NCBI RefSeq assembly: GCF_016086655.4
Contig: NC_052137.2
Location: 8,432,001-8,496,000, forward strand
Direction: 5' to 3'
From: Lepeophtheirus salmonis
Taxonomy: Eukaryota > Arthropoda > Copepoda > Siphonostomatoida > Caligidae
DNA length: 64,000 bases
Below, piece by piece: positions 1-10,132 of this stretch. The translations under genes were made by a program, and so were the position numbers. A model generated the notes under the pieces. That model searched no databases, was not told the origin of the DNA, and saw nothing but the letters and a program-made list of their open reading frames with translations. Numbering within the stretch: position 1 is the first letter of the stretch; every line of letters begins with the position of its first letter.

Positions 1-206
1 ATACTTGGAACAAAAAGATCACTCATCTTCCCTATTGAAATATTTTGTAACCAAAATCCATCATGACAAACAAATATTTATTAAAATTAAATTTCTTCAA
101 GGATACAACGCCCACTTATCAAATAAATATTTTTTTTATGTCGTATATATGTACTGTTATTTAATTAGAAATATTTTTGATTTTTTTTTTTCTTTTCTTT
201 TTATAG

Positions 207-3200
207 AGATCCATTGTATTCAATCCTCTAATATCCAATCATTTACTGCCTTTCTACGTCTCCCAGAATCCTTCAAATCAATCCCTGTCCTTGAGGCCAA
301 AACGCCTCCTAAGGCATCCTCTGATGTGTGTCTCATAACCAAAACGAATGTAGAGGAAGTTTATGCTCTAGATTTGGGGGCTATAGAAGATTGTGGAGTC
401 TCGTCCTGCCAAGAAGGAAGCGAATTTGACTGGCTTTGTGTGACGGTTCGATTTCCTCTCATCTCTGGGCTTAAAATGCCAGAGGATGAAGTTATTGATA
501 TCAAGTGCAAACCTCAGGATCGTTCTATTGAAGGGAATAATGTGGTCAACTTTCAGGAAAATGCGTAAGAGGGATAGATACTTGCAGGGGTGTCGCCACG
601 GTGGTGGTGATACGGCAGGGGGCGAAATGGAATGGTCTATTCATATTTGAGTAATATAATTTGAAAAATAAATTCAATAAGGACGGTTTTATGGTCAAAA
701 AATAGCCACCAGGGCGTCCTCTATCCAGTCAAAATCTGACATGGTCTCATGTTTTAAAACACTTGGAGGAATTAGAATTTAGATCAAAAATTCTAATTTT
801 TTTTTGCCAATATTAAGCTTCATAGTGTTTTATATCATAATTATCGTTTAAAATCCTATTGAGCTTTACAGCAAACCTAGTCCCGTGCATCTACATACAA
901 GGCGTGCCGGACGTTAAACAGTCCTTACACCCCTCCAAACGTACCCTTCTAGCGACGCCCTAGAAACTTATGAGGAAAGAAGTTTTTAATGAAAAATTGT
1001 AAAAGGAAAAACGGTTGTTGTGTATACTCTTTCTTCTTTTTTGTTGATTATTTAATTGGTCCCCGTATTTTCACTTCTACCCCTGATGTAAACATTATTG
1101 CCGTCTATCTTTGGTGTCAACTGTTTTAAAAATGCTCCTGTCTTCTCCTTGCGCTCTTTTTTATATTACAAACACCTTAACTCTACAATTATGACAAGTT
1201 CATTGAGATTCTGTATTCATCTCTTTTTTTTCTTCTTCTTTTTTTCATTTAGTGTTGAGCAACGATCTCCAGCTGTTTTCCTAGGTGGGGGTCAAGAGTT
1301 TTTGAGTGAAATTGGACTGTTTCGTAAGCTACCCGGAACGGATCTCTTTGCAAGTCGAGTGAAATCAGGATCCACAATTGAATTAGGAGAAAATATTCAA
1401 TTGAGATCTATCGTTCGGGCAGGGGACGGTAAAAAAGGATGAAATCTTACAAATCAAATAACCCCATAACAATTTCTGTATTAATAGGTTGGACCTTTGC
1501 TAAAATAACTGACGTCGTTGTTCATCGAGTTCACGAGGGTGTACCTCTAAATGAGCCAAAAGATATTGCACCACTCGTGTTTCCAAATGGTTGTCGAAAT
1601 CCATCCTACTCTGCGTTAGCACCTTTCAATCCCTGGAGAGACACGGAGAATGGGTTGATAAACAACTTTGACTTTAGGGTGTTTATGTTCCAGGTAATGT
1701 TCCGGGTTAATTACTTGTCACTATGGATTCATACCTAATAATTGTACACTTTTAATCTATCTTTTTTGCATAGGAAATGGAGAGTGGGGATGCAATTATG
1801 ATCACTGCCAAAATTATAGCTTGTGTGGAGGAGATTGACTGTTCGCCGGTAAGTTTTATTGTATACGAAAGTTTTCCCCTAATTTGTTTGTATAGAATTA
1901 TTTATACATGTAGTTAAATAGGACTTAAATATACATATAGGCCTGTTGCTATATGCAATAAATTGATTAATTGCACGATAAATTAAAATGAGCAATAATA
2001 TTTTTTCTCGCTGCAATAAATTCCATTCGCACGCTTCAACGTAACTGGATATCAAAGGATTTTAATTCGGTAGTGCTATTTCTTTCTCAGAATCTCCAGG
2101 ACTAAAAAAGCTACAGATTGGCATATGACCGGTTGAGGCATCCGCTTTCAGTCATGTTTTTTAATGTTAGGTTGCACTTTTTTGCACAAAGTTCCTAATT
2201 GGCATGCTTGCCTGTATGTCTGATCCTAATGCTTATTATTGATTGAAATGCAATATGGTTTACATTATTTTTATGTAGTGTCTAAATTGGATTCATTGTT
2301 TTGGTTGTCTTTGGTCTTTATCCAAGAGGATTTTTGGTTGAAACAATTTTATATAAATATTTTTTTTATGCTTTTTAATTAATTCTGGATATTTTAAATG
2401 TCTTCCAGATGAACGTTCAGTTTCAATGTTCTTTAAAAATAAAAGTTTATTGATCTTCGAAAGAGTGTACTTGCATTATTATGCTATTAGCGTTATATAA
2501 GCTCAAAATAATATAAAAATGGCAATATTATCGCTTATCCCAATAATTTATGGGGAAATTAATCACACAGAAAAATGTGTTCCCGTAACAAGCCTATATG
2601 CATAGCATGTACGTGTTCAAAAAGTCATGGAATGTTGTTCAAATGAAAATTTAAGAGGTTTCGTTGTCTCTTTTTGTATAAACATCTTTTTACGCTAAAG
2701 GTTTAAAAGTGAAGTTGCCGATTTAATCCGTTTTGGTCGCACCAACATCATGAATATGCTATCAATCAACAACCAGACCGTCTGGAGGTTCAGGAAGCGA
2801 CATGGAGCTGCAGATAATATTGAAGACAGCCCTGGAAGTGTTCAACCAATCAAAATAGCGCCAGATGCTGCCAGGGGGAAGCCTTTGTAAGCAATCCAGT
2901 AATTATAATGACTAGGCTGGCCAAGGAAAAGGTCATTACCATGTTCACATTGCAAAGAACCGTAAAAATAGATGGTGGTAAGCCTGTTAGTCTTTCGAAA
3001 TGACCTCTACTTTGTCAGCTAAAAAAATACACTCTTCTTCTGTGCTAAAACGCATCCTGAATGATCTTAAGCATTATGAGAATAGGGTCATTTTCTTCAT
3101 TGATGAAAGAACCTTCACTGTTGATCCTGTTATTAACCGGCAAAGTAATAGATATATAAACCCTGGTAAATTCTGGGAAAATTAAATTCCGAGAGAGAAA

Positions 3201-4097
3201 CTTATTTTCTGAACCTCCAGACTTTCAAATGGCTGACGGTACGGGTTTTTGCCCTAAAGAGCTGCCCTTGCATATAAAACTATGGCGCCAAAAAGTTCTA
3301 ACTAAATATTTACAAAAAAAAAAAAAGGCCTACAAAACCTCTTAGATTTTCCCTTTATTAACATTGCAAGACTTTTCAAAAACTCAGTAAACATACACTT
3401 AATCGTTTAAATCATAAATAAAAGTCCCGTATGACGAACTCATAATCCTATATTCTTTCTTTTGTTTTTATAGATACGATGTGGGGAGGATAAGGAGCCA
3501 GGCTATGGTCGCAAGCGTCGAAGTGTCGGAAATGAAACATCCGGAAAGACTCAGGGTTGGGAAGAAAACGTACAACTCAAGATCCGAATGCCCGAGTATA
3601 ACTCAATAGGGGACTCCCCCCAAACTACGACATCCTTTAACAACATACCCATCACAGAATCCGAATGCAAAATTTATCTTATTGTGACTCTTTCTGTGGC
3701 TCTTACCTTCTGCATACTCTCAGCCATCATTGTCCTTGTTGCATGTGTGAGACGTTATCAAGAAGTAAAGAGTCGGAGGAAACAGAGGGCTCTTGAAGGA
3801 GAGGACCGGAGAGGATCTTCAGGTAAGGTTTCTCGCTCAGAGTCTACCAATGGAAAGGCTACTGTGGCCTACTACCCTTACATCATCGATCCCCGAAATT
3901 TCACAGGAGGCCCTCTCCCTCCGCCCATACATGCCTCTTCGCAAAATAATCAAAAACCCGTGACTGTAAGGAGTGTGAAAAGACGGGACAAGGCAAAGTT
4001 TGAGGAGAAGAGACAAATTGCCGCCGTTATGTCGAGTCAGTCCGTCCCCACTACCCCAAAACTACTTAGAAATGATGAAAGGGCCGTCATGGTATAA
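207..4097 (+). CDS. ZP-domain transmembrane protein, 3' five exons (partial at 5' end)
   Basis: Five exons join in frame: 207-564, 1253-1428, 1488-1693, 1774-1848 and 3474-4097, all with GT/AG introns and matching phases; the first visible exon could start at 209. About 478 residues are visible and upstream exons lie outside the window. Exons 1-4 look like a zona pellucida domain: spaced cysteines (DVCLI, EDCGVSSC, WLCVTVRF, NGCRNP, IIACVEEIDC) and the hydrophobic ZP-C strand pattern. Exon 5 has a dibasic furin-type site (GRKRRS), then a membrane segment (about 3676-3756) and a basic cytoplasmic tail of about 110 residues rich in Ser, Lys and Pro. This order, ZP then cleavage site then membrane anchor, is usual for arthropod proteins of the apical matrix and cuticle. 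I infer secretion, cleavage and polymerisation at the epidermal surface. The exact orthologue (miniature, dusky, piopio type) cannot be fixed from this part. Confidence 0.85.
1938..2596. mobile_element. hAT-like MITE in the last ZP-gene intron
   Basis: A 659-bp AT-rich element without a coding region. Its ends are inverted copies over about 75 bp: the left starts TAGGCCTGTTGC and the reverse complement of the right starts TAGGCTTGTTAC, and matches continue inward (GATTAATT, ATAAATTA, GCAATAATATT). It is flanked by 8-bp direct repeats TATACATA and TATGCATA that differ at one base. An 8-bp duplication fits the hAT superfamily. It is non-autonomous and probably old. Confidence 0.7.
2608..3400 (+). 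mobile_element. Mariner-type transposon remnant with broken transposase
   Basis: Lies in the ZP-gene intron directly after the hAT MITE. Broken + frames give transposase pieces: a helix-turn-helix part near 2715-2870 (TVWRFRKRHGA) and, at about 3040-3165, the catalytic stretch RVIFFIDERTFTVDP carrying the first Asp of the DDE/D triad. The third acidic region is missing. Candidate ends are GTGTTCAAAAAGTCATGGAATG on the left and an imperfect inverted match near 3370-3400. Multiple stops show it is dead. The IDERTFTVDP motif is like that of the arthropod DD37 mariner group, the same group as the elements at 37 and 50 kb. Confidence 0.75.
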
Positions 4098-5950
4098 TAG
4101 GAATGAATCCCCTAATACGTAATTAAGGGCTACCTTTGAGCTTTTATATTTGTATATGTGAGTATAGATGGCGCTGGCTATCTATATTTACTTATGAATA
4201 TAAGAACAATCGGCATTTACTCTAGTTTTTTTAAGTAGTAGGCAATCAAAATAATTAATTAATTATTCAAAAGTAAAGCATAATATGTAAAATAGAGGGG
4301 TTTGTTTGTCAACTTTGTTCGAATTTCGAATACTGATAGCGCGGAAAAGTTGAGATAAAGTATGGGAATTAACCATGCAAAATTGCATTGTCCTTTTAGG
4401 TCATTATTAGGTCGCGCATCTCGTTCAAAGTTAGAAAGGAGACAAAATCTCTTTACTTAGTCAACATAGACAATAAGAAGACATTTTTAGTTATTTTGGA
4501 TAAAATATTTTTGATAGACATATTTCTAATCTATAAAAATTATTTAATATATTTTTTTTTAAATTTTTCTATAGAGCAGAAAAAGTTAAAAAAAATTGAT
4601 GATTATAGCACGCATAATTTTTTTACATTTTCAGAAATGAAAGATTAAATTTTTTCTATACTACACACTTTTTTTCCTACATAGGACAGCTTTAGAAAAA
4701 AACCTTATAAATACTTTTTATAGGTTAGAATATTGTCAACAATAATTAATAAATGCAAAATAATGCTTAAGGCTTTACTTTAATCTTTTTTGACGAAATA
4801 AAAAAGTTTTGTCTCTTTTTTTCTAACTTTGGACTCGAATTGCTACCTAAAGATGACATTGTAGGGTAATTCAATTTTGCATAGGTCATTTTCTTGTCAA
4901 TTGACAACTTTTCCAAACTATCCTTAATCGAAATTTGAAAAAAAATGAAAAAGAAACCCCTTAATGTATAATCATGATTCCTCCATTTCACAAAAGTGAT
5001 TCCTACCTCAGATGACGCTCTTCATTCATAATCATATTATCAAACCACGGCTTGAATCAATGCTCCAACATGTTTTTTTTTTCTCATTACTTCATTGTGA
5101 AAACAATAATTAGTAATTTACATTAAATCAAAATACAATAATCTAATAAAAGTGGATAATAAACTTTCTGTAGAGTGGCTCTATCGATGATTAATATTAT
5201 AATATACATGTATATATATATATGCTCAAAGAAGTTCCAAGCGGAAAGAAAAGTAATTAAAAATGGTTGAAAAGGAAAAGTTAATCGTCATATCGTGATT
5301 ATGATATTTCCCTAATGCTTTAAACGCATTATTTTAGCTATCAGCTTTTATAATATATATTTATGCTGTTTAATATCTTTGAACCTCAACAAAATATAAT
5401 GTACTTTTGTTAGATATTATCGATTATGTAAATTAAAAATTATAAGAGATCCCTAATTTGTATTTATAATTTCACATGTGCCAAATTTAATTTAATTCAT
5501 GTATTATTATTATTTTTTAAACTATAAATCTATTTATTTGCTCAATAAGATATTTAATCTGTATGTGTACATAATTATATCTTTTCCATGCCTCCTAGAC
5601 TGAAAATATATTTAATTTTGCATTCATTTGAATATTTATTAATTCATTAGTATTGGATACTCTTGTCGTCATGAAAAAATATGATTTACGGATTAAACGA
5701 AATGGATAATTCGTCGTACATAAATGTATACATTCAAAAATATACATAACTTATATATATGGGGTTGTAAATCCTTTGCAATTATTAGAGTACGGATTTT
5801 GTTGATGCTATCAACGTGAACAGCCTTTCTTTTTTAAATTTATAATGCTGTAATCATTATTCTTTCATTGTTCAGGAGAGTACATCAACTTCAACTTAAT
5901 ATTTCTCCTAGACAAATTTATATATTTTAATTCTGTTTATTGCTTATGAT
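4098..5950. other. AT-rich intergenic stretch, nothing recognised
   Basis: Very AT-rich DNA after the ZP gene. Reading frames here are short and low-complexity (for example on the minus strand near 4770-4990) and show no protein family that I recognise. No RNA gene or element ends were seen. Confidence 0.5.
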
Positions 5951-6039
5951 TTATACAACCTCCATCTGGGTTCACACTTTTTTCTAAAAAGTGTTCTAAT
6001 GATGACATTATGTACCTGAAGCGTTACTTCATTATTTTC

Positions 6040-7054
6040 ATTTGGAAGGGAAGAGCTGTAGAACCATTACCAAGGCCCTGAAAGACCTCAATGGGTCCAA
6101 GTTAACATTACACTAAACGATCAAGCGGTACAAGGATATCAGGAGTGTTGATGATAGTCCAAGGAATTGTTGCCTGATAATTGATCGAGAGAACGAGGTC
6201 GAAGATTGACCGCAAAAAGAAGTACTCCATAAGAAAGATGGTCTATTAGGCTGGTGTGTCTAGAGAAATCATTGGTTGGGTGATCGGGGAGGACCTGAGA
6301 ATGAAGTCTAAAAAAGTGGCAGCTTCCCGAGTAAGACCACAATTGGCAAGGTGCTTCTGAAATTCCTCAATTCTGGTACGCACGTTTCAATCGTTTAAAC
6401 CAACAATAAGATCTTCAACTTGGAGCTGGCCTACAACAGCCACAATGACCGGGTATTGGGTCGGAGCATCGAGAAGATTCCTCTGAACGGGATGAAGACG
6501 CGAACTTTATCTTCCTTCTCGAGGGTGTGAGGGTCAATTAAGGTGGATATCTGGAAATGTTACTGTCCGAAGTACTTCTCTGGATTAAGGAACAACTTCA
6601 CTGGGATGGATCGTATTGCTTCCAGCAGGACGGAGCACTTTCACATAGTGCAAAGTATTTTCAAGAGTCATACCAAACAACTTTTGAGCACTTTTGTGTG
6701 CAAGTACATGTGTCCCCTTCCTCCCCAAATCTCATCCTAATGGATTTCTCCATGTAGTCCATTCTGGAGAGGGGGCTATTGTGACTTCCTACTGCGGCGT
6801 CGACGACTTGAAGGCCACCATACTATTCGCATGGGACAACTTGTCGGAGGAATCCATCCGTACAGCAGGGGAAGCAGTGCCGGAGAGTCTGAGTGCTGCA
6901 GTCGCTGCAAACGGAGGACATGTGAAATGAACTGGCACTCTTAATGAAGGAAGTTTTAAGTTAAATCAATTGGCGTAAAAAGATGTCTTGAAAAATAAAT
7001 ATTTGTGTCCTTTCTTTGCTGTTGAAGTTTTCTTGGGACTTATGGGTCACCCTG
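6040..7054 (+). mobile_element. Decayed mariner transposon, 3' part best preserved
   Basis: Transposase fragments are spread over three + frames. At about 6555-6660 the frame reads KEQLHWDGSYCFQQDGALSH, the second catalytic Asp region (FQQDGA..H). At 6700-6760 it gives a decayed SPNLILMDF, the third catalytic block. From about 6780 to 6930 the C-terminal domain ends in AAVAANGGHVK before a stop. The right terminus is clear: the reverse complement reads CAGGGTGACCCATAAGTCCC next to a TA at 7055-7056. A matching left end was not found, so the 5' border is approximate. Many stops make it a pseudogene. Confidence 0.75.
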
Positions 7055-7059
7055 TAGTG

Positions 7060-7735
7060 TAAAGACAGAGAGTAACACGTGGGATTTGTTGGGGAGTGAT
7101 AAACAGGATGGTATAAAATATGTCCTGGAGAGTTAAAATTTGAAGAAAAAAAATATTTTCCAAAGTTGCTATTATTATTATTTAACTCTTGAAGACTGAA
7201 TATCTCATTATTAAGTAATAACTAGTAGGTGTGCTCATTAAAGAAGGAGAAAACAATGATGAGTTGCTGGAGGTGTATAAGTGTAATCCTGGTGGGAATC
7301 GGATTAGAATTGAGTATCGACATCGAAGTAATTCCAGCTTAAATGTATTTGCCATATACATATTGGGATTTAAGATTACTTCCTTCCGCTAACGTGCAGC
7401 TGCTCAAATAAAACGTCATGGCAGCTAAGCTGCTCTTCTCCAACAGCCTTCAAATTTTTAGGATTGTCACGTTCATTTTAGGTTTCTTGTACTTGTACAT
7501 ACCGACAGGACATGTTTTATGCATCGCTGGCTATAAATGTAGATTCCCTGTTGGACTCTGAGTAAAATTGAGGATTGAAAACGGGGTAACTTCTGCCCAT
7601 GTCCTTGCCTGATATGGAGTGTGATTTCTGTTTATTCTTCATCTCACAACTAATCAAATGAAACTTCTGACAGCTAAGAAGATTTCCTCCAAAACACTCT
7701 GTAAATAGTCACAATTACCATCACACATCTCCATA
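7060..7735. other. Intergenic stretch, nothing recognised
   Basis: No coding region, RNA gene or element ends were recognised between the mariner end and the retrotransposon tail. Part of it may belong to the decayed retrotransposon that follows, but I see no conserved motif. Confidence 0.4.
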
Positions 7736-7736
7736 G

Positions 7737-8423
7737 ATGAACAAGGCAATGCAGGTGCTGGATGGGCTATCACTCGAGGTGATATGTCCATTGTTCATTT
7801 ACCAATCCTCGACCTCGTTGAACAAAGAGCCATCGGTCTTCCAAGTAGAAATATTGGACATGGCACAATCAGTAAGAGCTCTTCTCAAGCAAGAGAGACT
7901 GTTAAGAAAGTTTATAATTCCATCATATACTCAATCAGCAATTGCTACTATCCTCAATCCCCGTACTCCAAGTCATGAAGTCAAAAAGTACAAATAAATA
8001 TTGAACAGTGGAAAAAGTGAGAAAACTATATATTTATTGAATGGTGCAAAGGTCATAATGATATGACAGGAAATAAATTTGCAGATTACTTATCAAAAAA
8101 AAAAAAGGTACTAAGAATGAAAACCGAAAGTTGGCTGGAGTGCCTAAAAGCTTCTTTAAGTGGGTGATACGTGGTTTCTTCTACAAATTCTGGTGGAAGC
8201 GGTGGAAAAAAGACAAAGTATGAAACATGTACATACCATGCTGAAAGAGCCAAAGCCAAAGAGTGTCAAACTTGGACGTGAGAAGATAAAACTTCTAGCA
8301 CAAGCGTACACAGGTAACGGGCCATTTCTCTCCAACCTGAGTAAATGGAACATTCAATGCCTGTATGGAGGAATCACAGAGTGCAGACCATCTTATAAAC
8401 AGATGTCCTGCACTCTCGTATGA
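7737..8423 (+). pseudogene. Non-LTR retrotransposon C-terminal fragment (RNase H and tail)
   Basis: Three broken + frames together give the C-terminal end of a non-LTR retrotransposon ORF2 of the type that carries RNase H. At about 7830-7995 a frame gives QSAIATILNPRTPSHEV, the RNase H middle part. At about 8030-8105 another gives EWCKGHNDMTGNKFADYLSK, which matches the family pattern W.pGH.gi.GNe.AD.lAk. At about 8275-8420 comes AQAYTGNGPFLSNLSKW, then a cysteine and ECRPSYKQM, which corresponds to the TGHG..HL and cysteine tail of these elements. There are frameshifts and an in-frame stop (8016-8018). The reverse transcriptase part is not seen upstream. Confidence 0.75.
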
Positions 8424-8429
8424 AAAATA

Positions 8430-9290
8430 TCAATTAATGCAAGAAGAAAATATAGAAGTTTGTGTTCTAAAAGTTATGAAATGTTTAAAACTGAAGGTCA
8501 TTGTAGATAACAATTTCAATACATAATCTGCTCTAGTAACACAAATACCCAAATTTGTGATCGTATTCTTTAACTTATTATTTTTTTATAAATACTCTTT
8601 TACATGTATGTCTACGGTAAACCACAATAAATTTTAACTTACATGTTTATCATGTCGATTTTCGGTTTTTTTTAAATACCCAAAATGTATACGATTTAAA
8701 CCCTAATACAGAAAAATTGGTCGGTGATATCAAAATGCACTGTTTATTTTTGTGTTAGCGAAGTTACGACGTCAAATATACTAGACTACTTTTAAAACAC
8801 ATCATTGAAATAGAATCGTGAAAGGACGAGGAGACCATTTTATGGTTCCTTTGTTCCAAAAATATAAACTTTTACTATTTTAACTTCAGACTTATATGCT
8901 TTTTTGTCCTAAAATATTATTTAAAAAAAATGATTTATGGATTTTTTTCTTCCAATTACTAATTATAATTACCTACTTAGCGTTATTTCCGATGCAAAAT
9001 CAAACTAATATATGTTTCCACTAATCTGAACATGGTTGTTTTAGATGTCTAATTATAATTAATGGAAACGGACAAGGGATTAACATTTCTTCTATTCGAA
9101 TCTTTGTCATGTTGTTATCTTTTTGCATTTTTTTAATACTAATTTTATTGCCTATTTTATCTCTGATTTTAATTCATTACATAGTGAGATTCCGAATGTA
9201 TGTACCGGATGTGGCGAAAATATCTTTACATTTTCAATCTAGAAATTTATCAAGAATATTTTAGCAACCAGTTGTAATAGGCTGTGTAAA
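8430..9290. other. Intergenic stretch, nothing recognised
   Basis: AT-rich with no frame longer than about 60 codons and no recognised motif. Confidence 0.5.
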
Positions 9291-9302
9291 TAAAATAAAA
9301 TA

Positions 9303-9790
9303 ACTAATATGATTTCTTAGCTATCCTAATCATCGATGTAGCCCCCTTGGCAGCAATGATGGCTTCCAGGTGGCCATGGAAGTCCTTGCACCCATTGTAG
9401 ATGTAGTCCTCAGACATAACATCCCAGTTCTGGTTTATTACATCCTTGAAGTTGTTGATACTTGAGTGATGGACGGTGCAGGCCTTGGACTCAACACGCA
9501 CCCAAAAGTGAAGTCCAATGGGTTGGTATCTGGTGAGTAGAGGGCCACATTTTCTTTGGCCAGAAAGGCAAGTTCTCCTCCAACCACTTCGGGGCCTTTT
9601 TGGACGTGTGTGCAGTGCACCATCCTGCTGGAACACCATGTTCATATCTGGATAGTTGGTTTGGACCCATTGTATCAATGCAATCTCTGTTGGTTTCTTC
9701 CCAGTGTCCAAAAATGTACGGACCAAAATTCGTTGGTCACGTTCAGATGGAATTTTCTCGGCTTTTAAGACATTTAGAAAGATCAAACAT
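9303..9790 (-). mobile_element. Internally deleted mariner transposase fragment
   Basis: On the minus strand one frame joins an N-terminal piece (RDQRILVRTFLDTGKKPTEIA, about 9750-9690) directly to a central piece with the second catalytic block (MNMVFQQDGALHT, about 9645-9605) and a C-terminal part ending in LEAIIAAKGA (about 9375-9335). The block between helix-turn-helix and the first catalytic Asp is missing, so there was an internal deletion. Around 9500-9520 another frame shows SPDTNPLDFTF, the third catalytic block, so there is also a frameshift. It is not functional. Confidence 0.75.
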
Positions 9791-9887
9791 TTAATGTACT
9801 TTATTGTAATAAACATTATAAAATTCAAAGGAAAATATCAAATTGGAATAAAAATAAACAATATCGACATATTAACTACATTTATTA

Positions 9888-10132
9888 ATATTTAAGGCAA
9901 AATATCCTTGAGGCAGAATGGTTTTAAGGCAAAATGTCCTGATATAAAAGTACTGGACATCCCTAATATTAACAAGGATCTTAATTCGGTAATAAATAAT
10001 GCGATAAGTATCGCTCTACCCTTCTTCTAGTGCTTCCTAGTAATCCCAGGCCTAGTCATTGACTCATGAGAACGTTGACACTAGGACTTTTGCCCTAAAA
10101 CTACTTATTCAAGGATATTTAGCCTTCAAATA
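9888..10132. repeat. Small inverted-repeat element with AAGGCAAAAT units
   Basis: The left arm (about 9888-9938) has repeats of the type AAGGCAAAATATCCTTGAG and TTTTAAGGCAAAATGTCCT. The right arm (about 10080-10132), read as reverse complement, gives GGCTAAATATCCTTGAA and TTTTAGGGCAAAAGTCCT. The arms are inverted copies around about 140 bp of unrelated DNA. The GGCAAAA and CCTTGAG words resemble those in the foldback-like element at 57-59 kb. Confidence 0.5.

Noticed and set aside
5..206. 5' part of the first open frame, before the ZP exon
   Set aside because: It is AT-rich and ends in a polypyrimidine tract with an AG acceptor at 205-206, so it is intron and not protein.
4767..4991. Minus-strand frame of 74 codons
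   Set aside because: Low-complexity Lys/Phe/Ser composition, no neighbour or motif to support a gene.
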